A stretch of DNA of 32,084 nucleotides from Paenibacillus sp. A3 (GCF_001399685.1 NZ_JTHN01000060.1:1-32084), one strand, 5' to 3'. Counted from the stretch's first letter, positions 6,927 to 15,084 are shown. Numbers and translations: made by a program. Notes: a model not told the origin generated them from the letters alone.

Positions 6927-8447
6927 ATGTTTGCCGTCACGGCGGAAGAAATGAGAAGGATCGATCTGCATACGATTCAAACGGTCGGCATCCCGGCGCT
7001 TATGCTGATGGAGAATGCTGGCCGGGCCGTGGCGGAAGAAGGCATGGAGCTGTTCGATGGCCGCAGAGGCGCCTTGGCCGTTCTCGCAGGGAAGGGCAAT
7101 AACGGCGGGGACGGACTTGTAGCCGCCAGACATTTGATCGAAGCGGGGTACGACGTTAAAATCATATATGCCGAATCCCCGGAATCGTTCCGTGGGGAAG
7201 CGGCGATTCAGCGGGACATCGCGTCCCGGTTAGGAATACCTTACGAAGTGTACGATTCGTCGTCAATCGATTGGAGAGGCTATAGCGGTATCATTGATGC
7301 ACTGCTCGGAACCGGCAGCCGCGGGGCGCCGAGAGAGGCGTATGCCGCTTTGATCGGATCAGCGAATCTTTCCGGATTGCCTATCCTCTCCGTTGACTTG
7401 CCGAGCGGCTTGGACGCGAATACCGGGCAAGTCTCCGATCCTTGCATCCGGGCGACCCGTACCGTTGCGCTGGCTTTTACGAAGCGCGGCTTGGAGCAGT
7501 ATCCGGGCGCAGAGCTTGCCGGCGAGGTGAAGGTGCGTTATATCGGCATCCCTCAGAAGGCGGCTGCTGAAGCGAATGTCCGCACGTTCCGGATCGAAGA
7601 GCCGCTCTTGTCTCGGCAGCTCCGGCTAGGGGATTACCGGCTGCGGCGGGCCGATTCGCATAAAGGCACCTACGGCCACGTGCTCGTTGCCGCAGGCAGC
7701 CGATCCATGAGCGGGGCAGGGCTGCTGTCCGCCAAAGCTGCGCTTCGAGGCGGAAGCGGCTTGGTTACGTGGGCCTTGCCGGATCGGCTGGCCGAGCCGA
7801 TGTTCGGCCAGGAGGCCATGCTTGCTGGGCTGGAGGATGAGCAGAGAGGAGACTGGAGCGCTGTCCGGGCGGACGCTCTGGCGCAGCTCGCCGTCGGAAA
7901 AGATGCGCTGCTCTTCGGTCCGGGCGTCGGACGATGGGCACAGGACACGGCCTTCTTGCGAACGCTATGGGAGGGAACCGATTGCCCCCTCGTGCTTGAT
8001 GCGGATGCGCTTAATATACTGGCGTCTGCGGGAGATGCCGCAGCTTGGCTGAAGCGCGGCGCACCGGTCGTACTGACGCCGCACCCGGGGGAAATGGCGC
8101 GCTTGACCGGCTCCTCTGTACCGATTGTCCAGCGGGATCGCATTGAGACGGCCCGCCGTTATGCGGCGCGCACCGGCATGACGCTTGTCCTGAAGGGGGC
8201 GCGGACGGTGATTGCCGATCCTGAAGGGAGCGTTTATGTCAACCCGACCGGCAATGCAGGCATGGCTACCGGAGGGGCCGGGGACGTGCTGGCGGGAATC
8301 ATCGCTAGCTTGTTGGCCCAAGGCTGGCGCGGTCCTGAGGCGGCAGCGCTTGGGACATATCTCCACGGCGCAGCCGGAGACCGGGCGGCCGTCAGCCGCG
8401 AGCTTCCTGCATCGCTGACAGCCGGGGATATTATCGATCATTTGTGA
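6927..8447 (+). CDS. nnr: Bifunctional NAD(P)H-hydrate epimerase / ADP-dependent NAD(P)H-hydrate dehydratase
   Basis: This 506-residue protein repairs damaged nicotinamide cofactors (NADHX and NADPHX). The N-terminal YjeF domain (about 1-215) contains GKGNNGGDGLVAARHL and VDLPSGLDANTG, typical of the epimerase. The C-terminal ribokinase-like domain (about 225-506) contains GTYGHVLVAAGS, LVLDADALNIL, LTPHPGEMARL and ATGGAGDVLAG, the catalytic GxGD motif of the ADP-dependent dehydratase. The full length matches the usual fused form. The frame is open 17 codons earlier, but the ATG used here follows GGGAGG nine bases upstream and starts MFAVTAEEMRRID as in homologues. It is a stand-alone housekeeping gene lying between two dif-like sites. 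Confidence 0.95.
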   Translation: MFAVTAEEMRRIDLHTIQTVGIPALMLMENAGRAVAEEGMELFDGRRGALAVLAGKGNNGGDGLVAARHLIEAGYDVKIIYAESPESFRGEAAIQRDIASRLGIPYEVYDSSSIDWRGYSGIIDALLGTGSRGAPREAYAALIGSANLSGLPILSVDLPSGLDANTGQVSDPCIRATRTVALAFTKRGLEQYPGAELAGEVKVRYIGIPQKAAAEANVRTFRIEEPLLSRQLRLGDYRLRRADSHKGTYGHVLVAAGSRSMSGAGLLSAKAALRGGSGLVTWALPDRLAEPMFGQEAMLAGLEDEQRGDWSAVRADALAQLAVGKDALLFGPGVGRWAQDTAFLRTLWEGTDCPLVLDADALNILASAGDAAAWLKRGAPVVLTPHPGEMARLTGSSVPIVQRDRIETARRYAARTGMTLVLKGARTVIADPEGSVYVNPTGNAGMATGGAGDVLAGIIASLLAQGWRGPEAAALGTYLHGAAGDRAAVSRELPASLTAGDIIDHL

Positions 8448-8487
8448 CGGTTATCGGCATTTACAATTAATACAATTGATTATACTT

Positions 8488-8506
8488 GTCATTAATATTT
8501 AATGAC
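8488..8506. promoter_or_regulatory. Perfect 19-bp inverted repeat upstream of the PASTA pseudokinase gene
   Basis: GTCATTAA, centre TAT, TTAATGAC is a perfect inverted repeat with eight-base arms in a very AT-rich intergenic region, about 110 bases before the next start. It could be a repressor or activator operator. A TATAAT at 8584-8589 is a candidate -10. No matching regulator can be named. Confidence 0.4.
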
Positions 8507-8613
8507 GTTTAATATAAATTTCGACACGTTTATGTTCTTTTTTCGTCATAAACGCCTCAAAAAAATCATTCGGCTGTCGAATACTATAATTATGACGTTT
8601 GAAGGAGGTTTCC

Positions 8614-9858
8614 ATGGAGAAATCCATCAATCAACGTTACGTGCTAACCGAGCCGATTCTTCCAATGTTAAGCGGAATGCTATACAGCGGGAAAGATTTG
8701 CCTTTGCGAAGAGACGTCGTTTTTTTCGTCGTGGAAAGCACGGACGAAGCCGCCAAAGAGGCGTATATCCGCAAGCTGCGCGAGGTCGCGCCGCTTAGCG
8801 ACAATCGTTTTTTACATATCCTCGATGTAGGGATGGAGCCGAATTATATTTTTGCCGTGCTGAAGACGTTCGACGGCAAGCCGTTTATCCAAGAGCTGAA
8901 GGGGCATCGGTTTACCCCGGAGGAAACGGTCTCCAAAGTGCTCGAGCTTGGAAAAGGCCTGATGGATGCGCTGGAGGAAGGGATATCCGGGTGTTCCGTA
9001 CATGCTGCGAACCTGTGGCTCAACGATGACGGTCAGCTCAAGATCATTAATTATTGGGAAAAAGGGACACACACGCAGCGCGGCGCTCAAGGTCTTGGCT
9101 GCCTGCTGTACCAGATCCTGACCCGTTCCGAATCGATCCCGGTTTCGTTCGATACGATAGAGCTCCGTCTTCGCGAAGCGCTTGCGACGATTCCGGGCGT
9201 AGAACAGGACCTGCTGATTTCCACGCTGCGCCGGGTGTGGAACGATCAGGAAACGCTAGCTTCGTTTATGCTCGTACTGCAGAGCTTGCGGCAGGACACG
9301 GCCATCAGGCAGGAGGTGTCCATGCCGGTATGGGATAGGCAGGTCCGGGAAAAGACAGAACCGGAGAGAGCTTACGAAGAGGAAGATCCGGTTGAAGAGG
9401 AAGATGAGGCTCCGCCCCGGAGAAGCTTGGGACGGGCAGGCCGTAAGCTTCTGGTCGGTACGGCAATTGCCTGCTTGGGAGGCGCCGCAGCTTTCGTATG
9501 GCTGGGGAAGGATCATGAGGAACCTTCGAGCAAGGGAGCCTCGCCGGCCCAAACCGAGCATCGCGCTCCCGTACCGCATCAGACGTACGACAAGCCAGCC
9601 GGACCAGAAGTCGTGGAGACGAATGATTCGAATCCGAATCAAGCGGAAGACGAAATCGTATTCGTTCCTAATTTGATCGGGTTGCAGAACGATACAGCCG
9701 GCAAGCAGGCCATGGCGGCCGGTTTGCGGTTCGAATTCGCCATGGAGGTGAACGAGCGCGAGGAAGGCACGGTGTTTAAGCAGGAGCCGGCTGCCCAAAC
9801 GCAAGTCCCTAAAGGAACCCGGGTCAAATATTGGGTAAGCAAAGGAAAGCAGCAATAA
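8614..9858 (+). CDS. Membrane-anchored pseudokinase with one extracellular PASTA domain
   Basis: Of about 414 residues, 1-220 resemble a Ser/Thr kinase fold in which the catalytic residues are gone: the HRDLKxxN segment reads CSVHAANLWLN (no Asp) and the DFG segment reads IINYWE. Residues about 230-265 are acidic and charged. One membrane helix follows (LLVGTAIACLGGAAAFVWL), then a linker and a single C-terminal PASTA repeat (VFVPNLIGLQNDTAGKQAMA to VKYWVSK). PrkC-type kinases normally have an active kinase and three or more PASTA repeats that sense muropeptides, so this looks like a catalytically dead relative that may regulate or scaffold. The ATG follows GAAGGAGGT. No partner phosphatase lies nearby. 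Confidence 0.8.
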   Translation: MEKSINQRYVLTEPILPMLSGMLYSGKDLPLRRDVVFFVVESTDEAAKEAYIRKLREVAPLSDNRFLHILDVGMEPNYIFAVLKTFDGKPFIQELKGHRFTPEETVSKVLELGKGLMDALEEGISGCSVHAANLWLNDDGQLKIINYWEKGTHTQRGAQGLGCLLYQILTRSESIPVSFDTIELRLREALATIPGVEQDLLISTLRRVWNDQETLASFMLVLQSLRQDTAIRQEVSMPVWDRQVREKTEPERAYEEEDPVEEEDEAPPRRSLGRAGRKLLVGTAIACLGGAAAFVWLGKDHEEPSSKGASPAQTEHRAPVPHQTYDKPAGPEVVETNDSNPNQAEDEIVFVPNLIGLQNDTAGKQAMAAGLRFEFAMEVNEREEGTVFKQEPAAQTQVPKGTRVKYWVSKGKQQ

Positions 9859-9860
9859 GC

Positions 9861-9892
9861 AAGCCGGCCCCGAGCGAGACGGGGACCGGCTT
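9861..9892. terminator. Bidirectional hairpin between convergent genes
   Basis: AAGCCGGCCCCG and CGGGGACCGGCTT pair with a seven-base loop between the ends of the convergent PASTA and recombinase genes. T-runs are short on both sides, so its strength is uncertain. Confidence 0.6.
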
Positions 9893-9899
9893 ACAGGCG

Positions 9900-10979
9900 T
9901 TATTCCGAAGGCTTATCGATCGCTTCGGCCATCGTTTTATCGGTCAGGTGGGCGTAAATTTGCGTCGTTTCCGGCGACGCGTGCCCTAGCTGCTCCTGCG
10001 TTTTGTACAAATCGTTGCGCAGGTAGTAGTCGGTCGCGAACGAGTGGCGCAGCTTATGCACGGACAAGTAAGGCTTGCCGAACCGTTTGGCGTATTTGAT
10101 CACCATCTCCTGTATGGCGCGCTTCGTCATGCGCTCGCCTTCTTTTTTGCCGTTGGCGACGGCAAGGAAGAGGGCCTTTTCCCGTTTGGGCGCTTTGTAT
10201 CTCAGCTGGCGCTGCTCCAAATACGCGGACAAGCAGTCGACGGCTTCCTGCCGGAAATAAACCGGCGTCTTGAATGTATCGTCGTTTTTACCTTTGCGGT
10301 ATACATACGTCAGCTTTTTCTTCAAGTCGATGTCTTCGACATTGAGATTAAAAACCTCGGATACGCGGAGGCCCGAATTCAGGATCAGGCTGATGATGCA
10401 GACGTCGCGAACCTTGTTGAGCTCGTAAGAGTAGAGCGCCTGCTTGTTGTTGGCGACATCAATCGGATAGCCGGTTTGGACGTACTCGATAAATTCCGCG
10501 ATTTCCGATTCCTGCAGCAGCTTCCCCTCCAGCTTGGCCGCGGTATCCTTGGGCTTATGCGTGCGCTTGATTTCGACTTTGGCCATCACGTTGCGCTTCA
10601 GCAGCGGATAGAAGTTTTCGTCTTCGGCAATTTGGCTCAAATAATGGAACAGCGACCGCAGCGAGGACAGCTTGCGGGCGATCGTCGTTTTGCCGTTCGA
10701 ATTTTCTTTGCGCGTGGCGAGGAACATTTTGAAATTGTCGATGCTGTCCATATGCAGCCGTTCCAAATCGACGAGCGGCACGTCCTTTACCGTTGGCGCG
10801 GACGACAAGCCTTCCGCAAGCAGCCATGAAAAGAAGGTATCGTAGTCCCGCACATATTCAAGCAGCGAGGAAGGGGAGAGATCGGGCAGCTTGTAATTGA
10901 TGAATTTCTCCACATACCATGGCATGGAGGGCAATTTTTTCTCCAGCTCGCTGCGGTCTTTGATTTTGATAATATTCAT
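9900..10979 (-). CDS. xerS: XerS-like site-specific tyrosine recombinase
   Basis: The 359-residue length and the N-terminal pattern (MPWYVEKFINYKL, SSLLEYVRDYDTFFSWLL) match XerS, the single recombinase that replaces XerC/XerD in streptococci. The catalytic set is complete: Arg205 in SGLRVSE, Lys in RKGKND (about 229-231), His308 and Arg311 in VHKLRHSF, His333 in QLGHAS and nucleophile Tyr342 in IYAH. The frame is open to 10994, but the internal ATG used here has GGAGG eight bases upstream. A 28-bp dif-like site lies 24 bases ahead of the start, the same arrangement as xerS with its difSL site. Two further sites lie on either side. Its role could be chromosome dimer resolution or a local integration/excision module. 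Confidence 0.88.
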   Translation of the reverse strand: MNIIKIKDRSELEKKLPSMPWYVEKFINYKLPDLSPSSLLEYVRDYDTFFSWLLAEGLSSAPTVKDVPLVDLERLHMDSIDNFKMFLATRKENSNGKTTIARKLSSLRSLFHYLSQIAEDENFYPLLKRNVMAKVEIKRTHKPKDTAAKLEGKLLQESEIAEFIEYVQTGYPIDVANNKQALYSYELNKVRDVCIISLILNSGLRVSEVFNLNVEDIDLKKKLTYVYRKGKNDDTFKTPVYFRQEAVDCLSAYLEQRQLRYKAPKREKALFLAVANGKKEGERMTKRAIQEMVIKYAKRFGKPYLSVHKLRHSFATDYYLRNDLYKTQEQLGHASPETTQIYAHLTDKTMAEAIDKPSE

Positions 10980-11003
10980 GCGAACGGCCTCCATACGAAT
11001 AAA

Positions 11004-11031
11004 TAGTTTACATAATAAATGTTATGTAATG
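11004..11031. other. dif-like recombination site 2, directly upstream of xerS
   Basis: AGTTTACATAA, spacer TAAATG, TTATGTAATGT. The left arm and five of six spacer bases equal site 1; the right arm has drifted in its outer bases. The spacer orientation matches site 1, so the two would act as direct repeats. It lies in the leader/promoter zone of the recombinase gene, so binding could also autoregulate it. Confidence 0.65.
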
Positions 11032-11272
11032 TCGTGAACTTGCTAAGAAAGCGCCAAATGATGTAATAGAAGTGTACAAGGGAGCGTGGGGCCGCTTCCG
11101 GTCGCTGTTCTCCCCGCAATTTTGAATTCGAGAAAGGAAGCTCAGTTCGATTACTTGGCGGGGGACCCGGGCGGGTAATTTCCGCAGACCAAGGCGAACG
11201 TGATCGCTCTTCAGAGGAGATCGCCTCCGCTTGTATTTCTGTTCTTGTTAAATGACCGCTTTCCGCGTATTT
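11032..11272. other. Non-coding stretch between dif-like sites 2 and 3
   Basis: I find no convincing gene, RNA or terminator here. The segment is mixed in composition with short GC-rich runs (GGGGGACCCGGGCGGG). A loose hairpin could form around GATCGC near 11202-11220. Its main interest is position, between two recombination-site-like palindromes. Confidence 0.4.
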
Positions 11273-11300
11273 TGTTTACATAATAATATTTATGTAAACT
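11273..11300. other. dif-like recombination site 3
   Basis: TGTTTACATAA, spacer TAATAT, TTATGTAAACT. The right arm is identical to site 1; the left arm differs from it only in the first base. The spacer differs from sites 1 and 2, which would lower exchange with them if spacer identity is required. Confidence 0.65.
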
Positions 11301-11421
11301 TATTGGTCGATATCATGAAACTGTCCGGTTCCTTAAATTTAATTATGGGAGAGCAGGAACTGGTCTGTCAATTGTAATCGGGTGTCCTGGTATCCGGGGC
11401 ATGCGATAAATTGCCGATGCC

Positions 11422-11457
11422 AAAAAACGCCGACTGCTTGAAATAGCAGCGGCGTTT
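11422..11457 (-). terminator. Rho-independent terminator of the PCYCGC lipoprotein gene
   Basis: On the minus strand AAACGCCGCTGC and GCAGTCGGCGTTT pair around a short loop and are followed by TTTTTT. It lies about 18 bases after the lipoprotein stop codon. Confidence 0.85.
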
Positions 11458-11474
11458 CCGGCTCGCCAGGCGGA

Positions 11475-11963
11475 TTAAGCGGGCAGGGGAGTCGGAGTCG
11501 GTTTAGCGTAGCCTTTTTGATACTGCTTGTCGATTTGCTCGCGGATGTCTTTGGCCGATTGGCCCTGCTGCTGCCACTGCGCGGATTTGACGGCAATTTC
11601 CAGACATACGCCGCAGCGGGTGGCGTGATCGTCCCATACGACCGAACCGTCGGACGCGGTTTCTTTAATGAAGCAGTTCATGTTGCTTTGATGCCCTGCG
11701 CTCTCGCCGCAGCCGCAATAGCAGGGGATATTGCGAAGCAGATCCTTCGTCTGGGCCGCAACCAAATACGCTTTCTTCATCTGCTCCGGCTGCTTGTCCA
11801 AGAAGGAGGGCAGCGTGCTCAGCGAAGCCGTCTTCTCTTGCAAATCGCCGCTCGGCGTTTGATGCGGGGCATGAGACTCCTCCGCCGGCTTGGCGCCGCC
11901 GCAAGCGCTCAGCATCAGCAGAAGGGCGGTCGAAGCCAGAACTACCGTTGTACGTCGAAACAA
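11475..11963 (-). CDS. PCYCGC-motif lipoprotein of unknown function
   Basis: The 162-residue protein starts with a lipoprotein signal (MFRRTTVVLASTALLLMLSAC, lipobox LSAC with Cys21), so it should be lipid-anchored outside the membrane. The defining motif PCYCGCG lies at 80-86, with further cysteines at 97 and in CGVC at 117-120, which together could bind metal or be redox-active. This is the PCYCGC family known from spore-formers, whose role is not established. The C-terminus is Pro/Thr-rich (PTPTPLPA). A GTG three codons earlier is possible, but the TTG used here has GAGGTGA five bases upstream. It is monocistronic, between its own promoter and terminator. Confidence 0.85.
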   Translation of the reverse strand: MFRRTTVVLASTALLLMLSACGGAKPAEESHAPHQTPSGDLQEKTASLSTLPSFLDKQPEQMKKAYLVAAQTKDLLRNIPCYCGCGESAGHQSNMNCFIKETASDGSVVWDDHATRCGVCLEIAVKSAQWQQQGQSAKDIREQIDKQYQKGYAKPTPTPLPA

Positions 11964-12000
11964 TGGATTCACCTCGTCGCATTCGCTTTATTTCGATCAG

Positions 12001-12030
12001 ATTATACCATACCCTCGTATACCATGACAA
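12001..12030 (-). promoter_or_regulatory. Sigma-A promoter of the PCYCGC lipoprotein gene
   Basis: On the minus strand TTGTCA, an 18-base spacer and an extended -10 TGGTATAAT are found about 40 bases before the start. ATGGTATA occurs twice within it as a direct repeat. Confidence 0.7.
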
Positions 12031-12293
12031 AAGCAGCTTGGCCCCGGGTCGTACTTGTTTCGCCGCAATCATCGACACCGTCAGGATCGGCTGACGAAGA
12101 GCAAGGTCTTGCGGCCTAGACGCCCTCCACTTACGTGATCCTTTGCGCAAACAATTTCCTTCTCAACCTGGAAAATGAAATGGATTGTATCCCATAATAG
12201 TGGAAATTTATCCCTCCCCACCTCCATACCGATATGCCATAATGAAAAGGAATGAGCCTAAAGTACCTTATATGCCAAGAGGAGGGAATTGAT
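12031..12293. other. Intergenic region upstream of the carrier-protein operon
   Basis: No gene is supported here. The left third is GC-rich. The right part is AT-richer and holds CATAAT (12239-12244) as a weak -10 candidate for the operon, without a good -35. A non-sigma-A promoter or an activator is therefore possible. Confidence 0.35.
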
Positions 12294-12566
12294 GTGTTCG
12301 ATGCGATCGTCCAAATTTTGTGCCAAATTAAGGAGGACAACCCGTCGCTGCGGGAAAGGCTTACGCTCGAAACGGATTTGAACAACGATGTCGGGCTGGA
12401 TTCGCTGCAAATGCTCAACTTTATGGTCAAGATAGAGGAAGAGCTAAAGATCGAGATCGATTACGATGAATTCGATTATGTTCATCTTCGCTCCATCGGC
12501 ACGTTTATCGACTTCTTAAACCGGTGTGCTCCGGTCAAGGGCGCATACGAGCATGCTGTCGAGTAA
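12294..12566 (+). CDS. Acyl/aminoacyl carrier protein
   Basis: The 90-residue product is acidic and mostly helical, with DVGLDSLQML in which Ser37 is the expected 4'-phosphopantetheine attachment site. The start is taken as GTG, which follows GGAGGG seven bases upstream; an ATG 42 bases earlier in the same frame has no ribosome-binding site. The carrier ends inside the start of the next gene (14-base overlap), so carrier and ATP-grasp ligase are made together. No FabH, FabD or KS gene is nearby, so this is a specialised carrier and not the fatty-acid ACP. By analogy with BtrI of butirosin synthesis it may carry an amino acid or other small acid. Confidence 0.85.
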   Translation: MFDAIVQILCQIKEDNPSLRERLTLETDLNNDVGLDSLQMLNFMVKIEEELKIEIDYDEFDYVHLRSIGTFIDFLNRCAPVKGAYEHAVE

Positions 12567-13923
12567 AGCCGCCGTCGCTTTGCGCAAAACGGTCATGGGC
12601 ACGTTTGACCCGGAAACGCGCTGGAGAGATGCTCTGTTGTCGATGCTGCCCCGAATTCCCGATCCGGAAAGGGACCGGCTCGTTCTTTGCATGGATGAAC
12701 TGCTTTTCCCGTTATGCGGGCCGGACGATATATTGGTTACCCGCTGCCGGATCGATGACGCGCTGCTGGACTATTTCGATAAGCTGGGCGTCTCGTTCCA
12801 CCACCGCAGCATTGTGGACTTGACTTCGCCGGAGGCCGAAGGAGCGCTGCGCACGGAGCATTTCGCGTCGTGCATCTTTAAGCTCGCTTCCCGGGATAGA
12901 ATCCCCGGCACCGAAGCGGACAAGCCGTATATGCTTGTGCCGTATGCGGTAACGGAGGAGGCGCATGAGTACGCGGGGAAAGGGATTTTCGCCAACCCGC
13001 TTCCGGATTTGGCAGTGGTGAAGCGCGTGAATTCCAAGCTGTACCACCATCGGCTGCTGGAGGACATGGGACTGCACACGTACGGGATGCCGGCCATGAG
13101 TACGGAGGAAGTGGAGCAATACGGCATCGAGCTGCTGCATAAAGGCGCTTTTCTGATCAAGGACCCGTTTGGCGTTTCCGGCAAAGGCAACTTGCTGATC
13201 GAAAGTCCGTCGCTGCTGAAGCGGATCGTTTCGTACCTGCGGAAGCAAGAAGAAGCCGGTTCCCAGACGCTCTTTTTGCTCGAACCGCTATTGCCCAAGG
13301 CGGCCGACTTCTCCAGCCAATGGCTGCTTGAGCCGGACGGCTCCCGGCAGCTGATTTCCATCCAACGGATGATGAATCGCCAGCAAAATTACGGGGGCTC
13401 GGTCACGGCGGAAGCCGCCTTTGTGAATTCTCTCGAACAAAAAGGGTATTTCCGGATGCTCGAGGCAGCCCTGCACGAGCTGTATCTGGACGGCTATTTT
13501 GGATACGTTTGCTTCGACTCGATGATGTTGGAGGACGGGGAGCTTGTCCCGATCGTCGAGATTAACGCCCGGATGTCGATGGGGCTCATCAATGCCCATC
13601 TGGACCGGCTGCTTGCAGGCTGGAATCTCAAGGGCTGGCTTACGTATCTGTCCGTCGCTCTGCCGGATGAATTCCGATTTGAACGGCTGCTCCAAGCGCT
13701 GGAAGATGAACAGCTGTTGTTTACCCCGCTGCGGCAAAGCGGCATCATGCCGCTATCCTCCGGTACGTTAACCGTGAACGGCAGCTCGTGGGGACGGTCG
13801 TCGGGAAAGCCGAAGGGCCGGTTGTATGTGTCGGTGATCGGACAGACGGAGGAGGTAAGGGAGGAAACGCTAGAGCGGCTGAAGCAAGTGCTGCACGACC
13901 TCTCGGTTACAGTATTCCATTAA
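12553..13923 (+). CDS. ATP-grasp ligase, probably loading the adjacent carrier protein
   Basis: The product is about 456 residues. An N-terminal pre-ATP-grasp region (1-150) is followed by the ATP-grasp core: VVKRVNSKLYHHRLLEDMGL opens it, FLIKDPFGVSGKGNLLI is the lysine plus glycine-rich nucleotide loop, and VEINARMSMG is the Mg-binding E-x-N-x-R motif. Such enzymes make an acyl phosphate and couple it to an amine or thiol. Encoded right after a carrier protein, it most resembles in logic BtrJ, which charges the carrier BtrI with glutamate. The final 90 residues form an extra domain of unknown role. ATP-grasp is sure; carrier loading is inferred from context. Confidence 0.82.
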   Translation: MLSSKAAVALRKTVMGTFDPETRWRDALLSMLPRIPDPERDRLVLCMDELLFPLCGPDDILVTRCRIDDALLDYFDKLGVSFHHRSIVDLTSPEAEGALRTEHFASCIFKLASRDRIPGTEADKPYMLVPYAVTEEAHEYAGKGIFANPLPDLAVVKRVNSKLYHHRLLEDMGLHTYGMPAMSTEEVEQYGIELLHKGAFLIKDPFGVSGKGNLLIESPSLLKRIVSYLRKQEEAGSQTLFLLEPLLPKAADFSSQWLLEPDGSRQLISIQRMMNRQQNYGGSVTAEAAFVNSLEQKGYFRMLEAALHELYLDGYFGYVCFDSMMLEDGELVPIVEINARMSMGLINAHLDRLLAGWNLKGWLTYLSVALPDEFRFERLLQALEDEQLLFTPLRQSGIMPLSSGTLTVNGSSWGRSSGKPKGRLYVSVIGQTEEVREETLERLKQVLHDLSVTVFH

Positions 13924-13944
13924 CGGAAGGGCAGGGAGCTGTCC

Positions 13945-15051
13945 ATGACCAAAGACGCGATCACGCTATTGGCCTCGGGCAATTCGCTCGGCGCCTATAT
14001 TCCTGCCATTCATCTACGGGAATACCTTGCGCACCAACATATACGGGCGGAAGTGCAGGTGCTTGAAACGCTCTATCGCGAGGAGACCCGCAGCAAAATC
14101 AATGGGTATAAAAAAGCGTTTCACAATAACTTTTCCGTCGCCTTGACCGGGCATAGGATGGCCAAAGACATCAGCCCGAATCTCGACGATTCGGCGGTTC
14201 GCCGGCTGCACGCGCATTGGCGGCAAACAGGCTGCGCGACATTCATCGCTTTTACGGGGTTTTGGCTGCCTATTCTGGATGCCTACAAGGAGGTTGCGGG
14301 GTTTCCCATCCATATCGAATGGATTCATATGGATGCTTGTGATACCCCTTCGTATAAGGTTTATAAGTCTTCCCACCACCAGTACCGCAATGTTCAATTT
14401 TACGATCCCGAGCTGGGAAGCCCCGGTTATTTGATCGCGCCGCCGGACGCAGAGGCCGCATCCTTCGAGGCACGGAACGACCGGTTTCTTATTCATGGCG
14501 GCGGCTGGGGGATCGGCACCTACCGGGACAAAATCGAGCGGCTGCGGCGCGGCGGCTGCAGGCTGGATATCATTGCGTATGACGAGAGCGAAGTGCAGGA
14601 GGACGACGGGGAAACCCGCTATTTTATGGTGGATCCCGACTGGAGTCCGTGGATTAAGGATGCCGGGGGAATACATACCTATCCTCCGATGCTGGAGCTC
14701 GTGAGGCGGCAGGGGACGGTCGAACGGCGTAGAATGCCGGACTACGCTTCTTATTTGGAGCTTGTTCGCCTAAGCCGGGCGATTATCAGCAAGCCGGGAG
14801 GAGCTACCTTGAACGATTCGCTGGTGTATGCTACGCCGCTGCTGCTGCTTGAGCCGTTCGGAAATCACGAGGAAAGCAATGCAGCCTTTTGGAAGCGGTG
14901 CGGATTCGGCATCGGCTATGACGATTGGGAGGAGGACGGATTTCCGGCCGCGTCTTTGCAGGCCTGCCATGAACGGCTGCGAAATCAGCGTGTTACAGCC
15001 TGCCACTACGGGAGGGAATTTGATACGGCCCCAAAAGAGCGTTACGTCTAA
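13945..15051 (+). CDS. GT-B fold glycosyltransferase-like protein (MurG/GT28-like C-terminal half)
   Basis: The 368-residue protein starts LLASGNSLGAYIPAIHL, a GT-B N-terminal glycine loop followed by an acceptor-side domain. The C-terminal half carries FLIHGGGWGIGTY and then SKPGGATLNDSLVYATPLLLLEP with GNHEESNA, which matches the nucleotide-sugar binding region of MurG/UDP-glycosyltransferases (KPGG-T-E, P, E-Q-N). It could glycosylate the product made by the neighbouring ligase and acyltransferase, or a lipid/peptide acceptor. The ATG follows AGGGAG; the gap to the ATP-grasp gene is 21 bases, so it is in the same operon. No membrane segment is seen. Donor and acceptor are unknown. Confidence 0.72.
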   Translation: MTKDAITLLASGNSLGAYIPAIHLREYLAHQHIRAEVQVLETLYREETRSKINGYKKAFHNNFSVALTGHRMAKDISPNLDDSAVRRLHAHWRQTGCATFIAFTGFWLPILDAYKEVAGFPIHIEWIHMDACDTPSYKVYKSSHHQYRNVQFYDPELGSPGYLIAPPDAEAASFEARNDRFLIHGGGWGIGTYRDKIERLRRGGCRLDIIAYDESEVQEDDGETRYFMVDPDWSPWIKDAGGIHTYPPMLELVRRQGTVERRRMPDYASYLELVRLSRAIISKPGGATLNDSLVYATPLLLLEPFGNHEESNAAFWKRCGFGIGYDDWEEDGFPAASLQACHERLRNQRVTACHYGREFDTAPKERYV

Positions 15052-15084
15052 TCCACCAGCCTTGTCAAAGATCAGGAGGACGCC

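Noticed and set aside
10044-10829. Long plus-strand open frame opposite the recombinase
   Set aside because: Antisense shadow of a gene with all tyrosine-recombinase catalytic residues.
6819-11300. Chromosome terminus (true dif) at the three sites
   Set aside because: Gene strands diverge here (left mostly minus, right mostly plus), opposite to the convergent pattern expected at a terminus, and three copies exist. Whole-genome GC skew would settle it.
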